Assembly (NCBI GenBank): GCA_027488335.1
Contig: JAIYBU010000178.1
Coordinates: 57,464-121,463, forward strand
Direction of reading: 5' to 3'
DNA: 64,000 nt
From: Cytophagaceae bacterium
Lineage (GTDB): Bacteria; Bacteroidota; Bacteroidia; Cytophagales; Spirosomataceae
The notes beneath the pieces are model-generated. The model was not told where the DNA came from. It saw nothing but the letters and a program-made list of their open reading frames with translations, and searched no databases. Within the stretch, counting starts at the first letter, position 1; each line of letters begins with the position of its first letter. Below are positions 1 through 7,529 of the stretch, one piece after another. The position numbers and the translations under genes are program-made.

Positions 1-1
1 G

Positions 2-736
2 GGCAATATCGCCGTAGCCGATGATGAGACTATTCGTTTTATTGACTTTGTTGTAGATTTTAACGAAAAGTTTGGCATCGAAAATAAAGAAACGCAAAAA
101 CTATTTGCTGATGCAAAAGCATTCTTAAAAAACAAAAAAGACAGCGATGTGGATACCGATGCAGTTAGGTACGTAAAAGGTATTATTCGCCGAGGAGAAG
201 CAAAGGCAACTTGCCGTTTTGTGGGTATTCCCGAAGAAAACGTTCATTTTATGGATATGCCTTTCTACGAAACAGGGCGTATTGAGAAAAAACCGTTGGG
301 TGCCGATGATATTACGATTGTAGCTGATTTAATAGAATCTATCAAGCCTCATCAAGTATATGCCGCTGGCGATTTAGCTGACCCACACGGTACGCACAAG
401 GTTTGTTTAGATGCTATTTTTGCAGCCGTTGAGCAACTCAAACACAAAAATTTCATGAAAGACTGTTGGGTTTGGTTGTATCGTGGTGCTTGGGCAGAGT
501 GGGACATTCACGAAATCGAAATGGCAGTACCGATGTCGCCCGACCAAGTTTTGCAAAAACGTATGGGTATTTTCAAGCACCAATCGCAAAAAGATGGTGT
601 GGTGTTTCAAGGAACAGATGCTCGTGAGTTTTGGCAACGTGCCGAAGAGCGTAACCGTGGAACGGCTCAACTTTATAACAAACTTGGCTTGGCAGAATAC
701 GAAGCAATGGAAGCTTTTGTTAGATGGAAGTTCTGA
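2..736 (+). CDS. nagB: Glucosamine-6-phosphate deaminase fused to PIG-L/LmbE deacetylase domain (3' part only)
   Basis: The reading frame is open from the first bases of the window, so the 5' end lies outside. About 244 codons are visible. They begin with the GNIAVADDE stretch seen near the end of the NagB domain in Bacteroidota fusions and continue into a PIG-L/LmbE-like half (GDLADPHGTHKVCLDA, a metal-site-like AGDLADPHGTH segment). NagB converts glucosamine-6-phosphate to fructose-6-phosphate and ammonia in the cytoplasm; the role of the fused deacetylase-like domain is not established. The frame ends at a TGA followed at once by a strong hairpin terminator. I assign the family from the C-terminal fusion; the isomerase active site itself is not in view. 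Confidence 0.85.
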   Translation, partial: GNIAVADDETIRFIDFVVDFNEKFGIENKETQKLFADAKAFLKNKKDSDVDTDAVRYVKGIIRRGEAKATCRFVGIPEENVHFMDMPFYETGRIEKKPLGADDITIVADLIESIKPHQVYAAGDLADPHGTHKVCLDAIFAAVEQLKHKNFMKDCWVWLYRGAWAEWDIHEIEMAVPMSPDQVLQKRMGIFKHQSQKDGVVFQGTDAREFWQRAEERNRGTAQLYNKLGLAEYEAMEAFVRWKF

Positions 737-759
737 TAGAATAAAATGATAAAGGCATA

Positions 760-795
760 AAAAATAGCCGATTGCATTCGCAATCGGCTATTTTT
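760..795. terminator. Hairpin terminator after nagB
   Basis: Perfect 16-bp stem (760-775 with 780-795) with a 4-nt loop. The arms are flanked by A-run and T-run, so it can work in both directions. It lies 24 bp after the nagB stop. Confidence 0.85.
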
Positions 796-806
796 ATATC
801 TTAGAT

Positions 807-869
807 GTATCAAAGTTGGTGGCTGAGCGAATCGGACTGCCGAAGCAGCCGAAGTCCCAACTTTGATAC
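807..869. repeat. Nested inverted repeat between nagB and lpdA
   Basis: The outer arms 807-819 and 857-869 are perfect 13-bp inverted repeats (arm GTATCAAAGTTGG). Inside is a second short pair (821-825/846-850, GGCTG/CAGCC) and a GC-richer core with GAGCGAATCGGACTGCCGAAG-like words. It ends just before the lpdA stop on the minus strand, so it may act as the lpdA terminator. The core resembles the TGAGC...AGTCGAAG element seen elsewhere in the window. Confidence 0.6.
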
Positions 870-882
870 TTATCGAATATTC

Positions 883-2274
883 TTACAAGTGAATAACCTC
901 ACCATAAGCAGCGGCGGCCGCTTCCATGATAGCTTCTGACATGGTTGGGTGCGGGTGAACCGACTTGATGATTTCCATACCTGTTGTTTCAAGTTTACGA
1001 GCTACAACGGCCTCGGCAATCATTTCGGTTACGTTGCTGCCAATCATGTGGCAACCTAACCATTCGCCGTATTTAGCATCGAAAATAACTTTCACGAAAC
1101 CTTCTGGTACACCACCAGCTTTTGCCTTACCCGATGCAGAGAATGGGAACTTACCAACTTTGATTTCGTAACCTGCTTCTTTAGCTGCTTTTTCGGTATA
1201 ACCTACTGATGCTATTTCTGGCGAACAATATGTACAACCTGGGATATTTTTGTAGTCGAGTGGTTGTGGGTGGTGTCCAGCAATTTTCTCTACACAAATA
1301 ATACCTTCGGCCGATGCTACGTGAGCCAATGCTTGTCCTGGAGTTACGTCACCGATGGCATAATATCCTGGAATATTTGTTTCGGCATAACCATTTACCA
1401 AGATTTTGCCTCTGTCGGTAGCGATACCTACATCTTCTAAACCAATGTTTTCGATGTTTGCTACTATACCCGCTGCCGAAAGAACAACATCCGTTTCGAT
1501 TTTGATTTCGCCCGATGGTGTCTTAACCGTCGAAACGCAACCTTTACCCGAAGTATCTACTTTCTCTACGCTTGAACTTGTGTAGATTTCGATACCCATT
1601 TTCTTGTAGATTTTTGCCAATTCCTTAGAAACATCCTCGTCTTCTACTGGAACAATATTTGGCATAAATTCTACGATGGTTACTTTCGTACCCATGCTTG
1701 CATATACATACGCAAACTCAACGCCGATTGCACCCGAACCCATCACCAACATCGAAGCTGGTTGTTTTTCAAGGCTCATGGCTTTGCGGTATTCGATTAC
1801 TTTTTCGCCATCAAGCGGCACGTTTGGTAATTGTCTTGCTCTTGCACCCGTTGCAATGATGATGTGCTTTCCTTCTACGTCAGATTTTTTACCTTCGGCA
1901 TCCGTAACTTCTACTTTTTTGCCCGGTTTTACTTTCCCGTAACCATTGATTACGTCAATTTTATTTTTCTTCATCAAGAAAGTTACACCTTTGCTCATTC
2001 CTTCAGCCACACCACGAGAACGCTTAATAACTGCTTCAAAATTTGCATTGGCTTCGCCAACTTCAATACCATAATCTTTTGCGTGCTTGATGTACTCAAA
2101 TACTTGAGCAGATTTTAACAACGCTTTTGTTGGAATACAACCCCAGTTGAGGCAAATACCACCTAAATTTTCTTTTTCGATGATGGCTGTTTTCAAGCCT
2201 AATTGTGATGCACGAATAGCAGCTACATAGCCGCCCGGCCCACTTCCAAGTATTACAACGTCGTATTGTGCCAT
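883..2274 (-). CDS. lpdA: Dihydrolipoyl dehydrogenase (E3)
   Basis: A 463-residue flavoprotein that reoxidises dihydrolipoamide in the pyruvate, 2-oxoglutarate or branched-chain dehydrogenase complexes, passing electrons via FAD to NAD+. The N-terminal FAD-binding GSGPGG is at residues 10-15, and the redox disulfide is in CLNWGC (Cys41/Cys46). The NAD-binding motif GSGAIGVEFA follows near the middle, and the catalytic HPHPTMSE motif is near the C-terminus. Length and motifs are those of a complete, active enzyme. It is monocistronic here, with its own promoter upstream. The E1 alpha gene pdhA is about 60 kb away, so the complex genes are not clustered. Confidence 0.96.
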   Translation of the reverse strand: MAQYDVVILGSGPGGYVAAIRASQLGLKTAIIEKENLGGICLNWGCIPTKALLKSAQVFEYIKHAKDYGIEVGEANANFEAVIKRSRGVAEGMSKGVTFLMKKNKIDVINGYGKVKPGKKVEVTDAEGKKSDVEGKHIIIATGARARQLPNVPLDGEKVIEYRKAMSLEKQPASMLVMGSGAIGVEFAYVYASMGTKVTIVEFMPNIVPVEDEDVSKELAKIYKKMGIEIYTSSSVEKVDTSGKGCVSTVKTPSGEIKIETDVVLSAAGIVANIENIGLEDVGIATDRGKILVNGYAETNIPGYYAIGDVTPGQALAHVASAEGIICVEKIAGHHPQPLDYKNIPGCTYCSPEIASVGYTEKAAKEAGYEIKVGKFPFSASGKAKAGGVPEGFVKVIFDAKYGEWLGCHMIGSNVTEMIAEAVVARKLETTGMEIIKSVHPHPTMSEAIMEAAAAAYGEVIHL

Positions 2275-2305
2275 AAAATGTTTCTTGTTAATTGAAAACT
2301 TGGTG

Positions 2306-2335
2306 CAAAATTAGACAAAATCGCTGATACTCAAA
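2306..2335 (-). promoter_or_regulatory. lpdA promoter (Bacteroidota -33/-7)
   Basis: On the minus strand the -7 box is TAATTTTG (2306-2313) and the -33 box TTTG (2332-2335), with an 18-bp spacer. This matches the Bacteroidota consensus TTTG-N19-TAnnTTTG and implies a leader of about 25 nt. Confidence 0.7.
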
Positions 2336-2456
2336 AGGTAGGGCAGAATATGTTAGAAATGAGGCAGAAAAGTATTGAGGGAGAGCAAAATCCCGTAGAA
2401 TAATTTTCTAAATTATTGACTTTCACCAGCCTGAACAATTTGGAAAATTGTTATAC

Positions 2457-2512
2457 AACCTTCTCTACTATGAGAGAAGGTTTGGTTCTTGCCTTTTGTT
2501 TACATAAATTTG
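2457..2512 (+). promoter_or_regulatory. Promoter of the broken lipoprotein gene, with overlapping hairpin
   Basis: TTTG at 2481-2484 and TAAATTTG at 2505-2512, spacer 20 bp, fit the Bacteroidota promoter. A 10-bp inverted repeat (2457-2466/2473-2482, AACCTTCTCT) runs into the -33 box and could be an operator or an old terminator. Confidence 0.6.
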
Positions 2513-2536
2513 TCTAAACCTATTTCCGTACAAGAC

Positions 2537-3624
2537 ATGAAAAATTGCACACTCTTGTTCTTAATTTTAAGTATCCTCTATTTTGGTTGCTCAAAAGAAA
2601 ACTTAAAACCTGTTATTGATTCAGATTTACAAACCTATTATGATTCTTTTTAAAGGAAGCCCAAAGCAGAAATATAACTATTAATATACCCAAAAATATG
2701 GTTATACAATTTGGTTTGGTAGATAGTGTAGCAGGACGCACGTATTATGCTGAAAATAAAATCGTAATTGATTCAATTGTATGGAAAAAGGCAACTGTTT
2801 TAGACAAAGAATTTTTGTTATTTCATGAGTTTGGTCATTTACTTCTAAATAGACCTCATAATTTACAAACTCTTCCTAATGGAGAGTATAAATCTATGAT
2901 GCAGAGTTATGAAAATATTCCAATAATTGAAAATACTCTTCTCTATTTAGGGGTTCGTCGAAAATACTATATTGACGAACTTTTTGATATAAACACACCC
3001 ACACCTGATTGGTCAAAATCTCAATATGACCCTTTTCCTATAACAAATTCAACCAGAAAGCTTTTGGCATCACAAGATTTTGACGAATCAAAAGAATTAA
3101 GCACTTATTTAGACCAATCCCCAAATGCACAATTTAAAATACAAGAAAAAGGTATTTTAAATGTCAAACTGCCCAAAGGTTATGGTTTTGGTTTATATAC
3201 TGACAAAGTTTTGGAACTGGCTAATATCTTACCAGCAAAGAGGAATGATTTCATAAAATCAAACAATTATGAAGTGGAAGTTCGTTATCGACTCAAATCT
3301 GGAACTTTCAATTACTCGTATTCTCCAAATACCTATCAAAATCAAGCCGTCTTTTCCCATACTTTTAATCCAATTTCTTGCAAGGTTTTTTCATCTATAT
3401 TCTATTTTCGTTTTAGTAATTACACAATCAATAATGATTTTAATACCGTAAGGTTAGTAAGAAAAGGAAACTTCTGGAGTATATATCTAAACGGCAAACA
3501 TCTATTTTATACAGATGTATGGTCTGCCGACCAAGCTAATCAACTTATATTTACTATTTATGGTAATGAAGAAAACGCGGAAGCAGAATTTGACCTTGAT
3601 TATTTTAGACTTTATGAACTCTAA
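2537..3624 (+). pseudogene. Frameshifted lipoprotein with HExxH-like motif and a jelly-roll-like C-terminus
   Basis: An ATG at 2537 opens a lipoprotein signal peptide (MKNCTLLFLILSILYFGCSK, lipobox Cys) that stops after 38 codons at TAA (2651-2653). The downstream frame continues without a stop from about 2644 to 3624. One extra T in the five-T run at 2647-2651 would join them as ...YYDSF-LKEAQSRN.... The downstream part has FHEFGHLLLN, an HExxH-type zinc-peptidase motif. It ends with a beta-rich segment (VRLVRKGNFWSIYLNGKHLF) like concanavalin-type or 3-keto-disaccharide-hydrolase modules. I do not recognise a named family. The promoter and signal peptide make the upstream start convincing. 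The break may be a real mutation, a homopolymer sequencing error or, less likely, programmed frameshifting. Translation of the second part alone from 2698 would give a protein without a signal peptide. Confidence 0.75.
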
Positions 3625-3751
3625 TATAAAAAACCTCATTTTTATCTACTTTTTCTTGGTGATTGCTGCCCAAGCACAAACCTTTTTTCCTGACGAAAAA
3701 CTATTTTTGCGAGTTCAAAATGATATTTTTTCACGTTTTGAATTAGTATAA
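3614..3751 (+). pseudogene. Truncated secreted-protein remnant, overlapping the preceding gene
   Basis: The ATG at 3614 overlaps the end of the broken lipoprotein gene by 11 bp in another frame, as in translationally coupled genes. The 45-codon product starts with a clear signal peptide ending AQAQ and then runs TFFPDEKLFLRVQNDIFSRFELV before the stop. A signal peptide followed by only about 23 residues is too short for a normal exported protein. I therefore read it as the 5' stub of a gene whose remainder was deleted; the sequence right after it is intergenic repeat-like DNA. Confidence 0.5.
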
Positions 3752-3787
3752 AAGCATCTTGGTCTGGAAAATCTCCGCATTTGCAAA

Positions 3788-3865
3788 GCAAAGTTTCATA
3801 CCTACGGCATGAGAAATATTAGGGGTTTATCAACTTCTACCAATATAAAATCCCTAACGGGATAA
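3788..3865. repeat. Diverged dispersed intergenic element, copy A
   Basis: The stretch contains CCTACGGCATGAGAAATATT and later CCAATATAAAATCCCTAACG. A partial inverted pair (TAGGGGTTT/AAAATCCCTA) lies inside. A diverged relative is at about 42096-42160. No coding frame is visible. Confidence 0.4.
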
Positions 3866-3912
3866 CTCGAAAATCACATCTAAACTCACTTTTTCGATTT
3901 TTTGGCATAAGA

Positions 3913-3945
3913 TTTGACTTATTTCGAGAAATTCTTGTAGCTTTG
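3913..3945 (+). promoter_or_regulatory. Promoter of the 120-residue exported protein
   Basis: TTTG (3913-3916), 21-bp spacer, TAGCTTTG (3938-3945). The start codon is at 3956, so the predicted transcript leader is only a few nucleotides long. Confidence 0.65.
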
Positions 3946-3955
3946 CGTTCCTAAA

Positions 3956-4318
3956 ATGAAGAAGTACTCCTACATATCACGTGCTTTTGGACTTTTGATG
4001 TTCACGATGGTGATGCTGACGAGCGTTTTCGGCAAGCAGCTACCCCAACATAAACATGATAAGCCCAATAAACCAAAGCAAGAAAAAACCGACAAAAAGC
4101 AACAACCCGAAAACCAAACAGTTGTTAGCGAGTTGTCGTTGGAGGTGGTTGTACCCAGCCATGCGTTCGACTTTAACCACGACGCCCTCATTTTACCTAC
4201 TCCGCAAGTTATTTATCTAAATATCGAGAAAACGGCTAAAGTTTTTACTAAGCCTATTTTCGTACTTTCTTATTTCGAGAATCTCTACGAGCATTTTATT
4301 GCTCCCAATGCCCCATAA
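3956..4318 (+). CDS. Small exported protein of unknown function upstream of secDF
   Basis: A 120-residue protein with an N-terminal hydrophobic segment (RAFGLLMFTMVMLTSVFG) that is probably a signal peptide. A strongly basic/polar linker follows (QHKHDKPNKPKQEKTDKK, about residues 31-50), then a mixed hydrophobic C-terminal region. I do not recognise the family. A consensus promoter sits only 10 bp before the ATG and no purine-rich ribosome-binding site is visible, so the message may be nearly leaderless. It lies 120 bp upstream of secDF on the same strand and could be co-transcribed with it, but no functional link is shown by the sequence. Confidence 0.7.
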   Translation: MKKYSYISRAFGLLMFTMVMLTSVFGKQLPQHKHDKPNKPKQEKTDKKQQPENQTVVSELSLEVVVPSHAFDFNHDALILPTPQVIYLNIEKTAKVFTKPIFVLSYFENLYEHFIAPNAP

Positions 4319-4438
4319 ATCTTTCGCTTTGAGAGAAAACTTTTTTTCTTTCTTAATTTTTCTGTCAAAATCATGACTCGCTCATGATTCCATGTATTAT
4401 TTTCTATCAAATTTTATTATTACAAACATTTCCCTAAA

Positions 4439-7400
4439 ATGAGAAACAAAGGTGGTATAGTCGCCCTATTGGTGGCTTTTTTAGCAATTAGTATCTATTT
4501 CTTGGCTCGTACTTGGAAAGCCAACGATATTAGAAAAGACGCAGAAGCGTATGCAACAGATAAATCTGGCAAAGTAGATTACACAAAAAAACAACGCTAC
4601 TTAGATTCACTTTGGAAACAACCTGTTTTCTTAGGAATGACTACTACCGAAGACCTAATGAAACAAGAATTAGGCTTAGGTCTTGACCTTCAAGGTGGTA
4701 TGAGCGTAATTTTGGAGGTTTCTCCGACCGAAATCGTTCGTGCATTGGCTGGCTCACGTGACCCTAAAGTAGCAGAAGCTATCTCAAAAGCACAAGAAAG
4801 AGCGGCAACAAGTAGTACAAATTTCGTTGATTTGTTTGCTGAAGAGTTCAAAAAAGTTGCTCCAGATACAAAATTGGCGAGCATTTTCTCAAATAGCTCT
4901 AACCGTGGTGTATTGAGCTTAGAATCTTCTGACAGCCAAGTTGTTAGCTACATCAAAAAAGAAGTTGATGGTGCTTTCGACCGTGCGTTCCGTATTATCC
5001 AAACACGTGTGGATAAATTTGGTGTGGCTAACCCTAACTTACAACGTTTGTCAGGTACTAACCGTATCCAAGTTGAATTACCAGGTGTTGATAATCCACA
5101 ACGTGTGCGTAAATTACTTTCGGGTGCTGCAAAATTGGAATTCTGCGAGGTTTACACCATGCAAGAAATTGCTCCTGCATTTGATGGTTTGGCAGCAATT
5201 TTATTACAAATGGATGCTGAGGCTAAGGCTTCTGCTAAAACTGATTTAGGCAAAATAGCAGGAAAAGGCGATAACGTAGCAACTGCTACGAAAGATTCTT
5301 CAAAAAATAGCTTGGCGGCTAAATTGGCTGGTGGAAGCAAAACAGATACTTCTAAGAAAGATTCGGCTGCTTTGGCTCAACGCCAAACAAACGCATTCAG
5401 TAACTTATTTATCGGAACTGGTTACGGTGTGGCTGTACGTGTAAAAGATACTTCACGTGTGAACCAAATCATGCGTCGCCCTGATGTTCAGACGCTTTTC
5501 CCTGCGAATGCAAGTGCCGTATATGATGTTAAGCCTCGTGCAAACGGTACAAACGTGAACGAAGAAATCGTTGATATGTATTTCGTGAAAGATTTAGGTA
5601 AAGCTCCATTGGAAGGTGATGTTGTAACTAACGCAACACAAGATTTTGACGAAAGAGGTAAGCCAGCAGTAGAAATGCAAATGAATGCAGAAGGTGCAAG
5701 AAAATGGAAAGCGTTGACAGGTGCAAACATCGGCCGTCCGATTGCTATCATTCTTGATAACTTCGTTTACTCAGCTCCAAACGTAAACGGTGAAATCGGT
5801 GGTGGACGCTCAAGCATCAGCGGTAACTTTACTGTAGAAGAAGCTCTTGACCTTGCAAACGTATTGAAAGCTGGTAAACTTCCTGCTCCAACCAACGTAA
5901 TCTCTGAAGACATCGTGGGTGCAACCGTAGGTTCGGAAGCAGCTCGTGCGGGTATTCTTTCTTCGGTAATTGGTGTATTGTTTGTATTGGCTTTCGTAAT
6001 GATTTATTACAACAAAGCTGGTTTGATTGCCAACATCGCCCTTATCGTTAACTTATTCTTGTTGTTGGGTGTAATGGCATCTTTTGGTGCAACGCTTACA
6101 TTACCGGGTATCGCAGGTTTAGTACTCTCGGTTGGTATGTCGGTCGATGCGAACGTTTTGATTTACGAGCGTATCAAAGAAGAATTATTGTTGGGTAAAA
6201 CTTTCCCAGTGGCGGTGCGTGATGGTTTCCAAAATGCAATGTCATCAATCATTGACTCAAACGTTACGACTTTAATTACGGGTGCTGTATTGTTTATCTT
6301 TGGTTCGGGCTTGATTCTTGGTTTTGCAACGACGCTTTTGATTGGTATTTTCACATCATTGTTCTCGGCGATTTTTGTTTCAAGATTATTCTTCGAATAC
6401 TATATCAGCAAAGGAAAAACGGTTTCTTTCTTCACGAAATTTACTGAAAAATTATTCAAAGACTCAAACTTTGATTTTGTGTCGAAACGTAAATTGTACT
6501 ACACTATTTCAAGTGCGATTATCATCTTAGGTATTGTTTCTATTTTCTTTAAAGGGTTTGGCTTGGGTGTTGACTTCTTGGGTGGTCGTACGTACGTAGC
6601 GAAATTTGAGAAAACTGTAAATACTGAAGATGTAAGCAAAGCGGTAAAAGCCACTTTTGAAGGACAAGCCGTTGAGGTAAAAACTTTCGGAGGTTTCGAC
6701 CAAGTAAAAATTACAACTCCTTACAAAATTGCCAACACAAATCCAGAAGTTGAGAAACAAATTGAAACAAGCGTAAATGCTGCTTTAGCAAATGTTAATG
6801 GAAATAATGGAAAAGTAACAAGTTCTTCAAAAGTTGGTCCAACGATTGCAAATGATGCCATCGGTGGTGCTTTGAAAGCTGTTTTACTCTCAATTGTATT
6901 AGTATTTATTTATATCTTTGTTCGTTTCCGTCGATTGGCGTTTGGTTATGGTGCATTGGTTGCCTTATTCCACGACGTAGCTATTATCCTTGGTATTTTC
7001 TCAATCTTCCGTGGATGGTTGCCATTCTCTCTCGATGTTGACCAAGCTTTTGTGGGTGCGGTACTTACAATCATGGGTTACTCAATGAACGATACTGTCG
7101 TTGTATTTGACCGTGTACGTGAATACTTGACCGAAAAACGTGGTGTAAAAGAAGATATCCCAACGGTTATCAACAATGCCTTGAACAGTACATTGAGCCG
7201 TACGGCCGTAACTGGTTTCTCTACATTGGTAGTACTCTTAGTATTATTGATTTTCGGTGGTGAAACTATTCGTGGTTTCGTATTTGCGATGTTCGTAGGG
7301 GTAATCGTGGGTACTTACTCGTCATTATTCGTAGCAACTCCAATCGTTGTTGATGGAATGCAACGCGATATGAAAAGAGAAGATGCGAAATTGGCAGCAA

Positions 7401-7447
7401 ATCCAGTTGTAGCCACTGAAGAAGTTAAAAAAGGTAAAAAATCATAA
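4439..7447 (+). CDS. secDF: Fused protein translocase subunit SecDF
   Basis: A 1002-residue inner-membrane protein that uses the proton gradient to help SecYEG/SecA release translocated proteins. SecD comes first: TM1 at about 7-24, GLDLQGG at 81-87, a large periplasmic domain with a low-complexity Ala/Lys/Ser insert around 260-310, then a TM block containing SVGMSVDANVLIYERI. SecF follows in the same chain: a TM segment, GVDFLGG, a periplasmic domain, and a second TM block with the corresponding GYSMNDTVVVFDRVRE motif. Length and the fused arrangement are normal for Bacteroidota. The basic C-terminal tail ends KKGKKS. A strong bidirectional terminator follows, separating it from the convergent fusion gene. 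The partner secA is also in this window, at 55.7-59.0 kb. Confidence 0.97.
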   Translation: MRNKGGIVALLVAFLAISIYFLARTWKANDIRKDAEAYATDKSGKVDYTKKQRYLDSLWKQPVFLGMTTTEDLMKQELGLGLDLQGGMSVILEVSPTEIVRALAGSRDPKVAEAISKAQERAATSSTNFVDLFAEEFKKVAPDTKLASIFSNSSNRGVLSLESSDSQVVSYIKKEVDGAFDRAFRIIQTRVDKFGVANPNLQRLSGTNRIQVELPGVDNPQRVRKLLSGAAKLEFCEVYTMQEIAPAFDGLAAILLQMDAEAKASAKTDLGKIAGKGDNVATATKDSSKNSLAAKLAGGSKTDTSKKDSAALAQRQTNAFSNLFIGTGYGVAVRVKDTSRVNQIMRRPDVQTLFPANASAVYDVKPRANGTNVNEEIVDMYFVKDLGKAPLEGDVVTNATQDFDERGKPAVEMQMNAEGARKWKALTGANIGRPIAIILDNFVYSAPNVNGEIGGGRSSISGNFTVEEALDLANVLKAGKLPAPTNVISEDIVGATVGSEAARAGILSSVIGVLFVLAFVMIYYNKAGLIANIALIVNLFLLLGVMASFGATLTLPGIAGLVLSVGMSVDANVLIYERIKEELLLGKTFPVAVRDGFQNAMSSIIDSNVTTLITGAVLFIFGSGLILGFATTLLIGIFTSLFSAIFVSRLFFEYYISKGKTVSFFTKFTEKLFKDSNFDFVSKRKLYYTISSAIIILGIVSIFFKGFGLGVDFLGGRTYVAKFEKTVNTEDVSKAVKATFEGQAVEVKTFGGFDQVKITTPYKIANTNPEVEKQIETSVNAALANVNGNNGKVTSSSKVGPTIANDAIGGALKAVLLSIVLVFIYIFVRFRRLAFGYGALVALFHDVAIILGIFSIFRGWLPFSLDVDQAFVGAVLTIMGYSMNDTVVVFDRVREYLTEKRGVKEDIPTVINNALNSTLSRTAVTGFSTLVVLLVLLIFGGETIRGFVFAMFVGVIVGTYSSLFVATPIVVDGMQRDMKREDAKLAANPVVATEEVKKGKKS

Positions 7448-7487
7448 TCCTCTGCTTGTCAGTGGGGACACTGACAACTGCAATTAG

Positions 7488-7529
7488 TAACAAAATGCCT
7501 CTGACAATTAAGTCAGAGGCATTTTGTTA
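7488..7529. terminator. Bidirectional terminator between secDF and the convergent fusion gene
   Basis: Perfect 18-bp inverted repeat (7488-7505/7512-7529) with a 6-nt loop. The right arm directly abuts the stop codon of the minus-strand gene. Confidence 0.9.
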
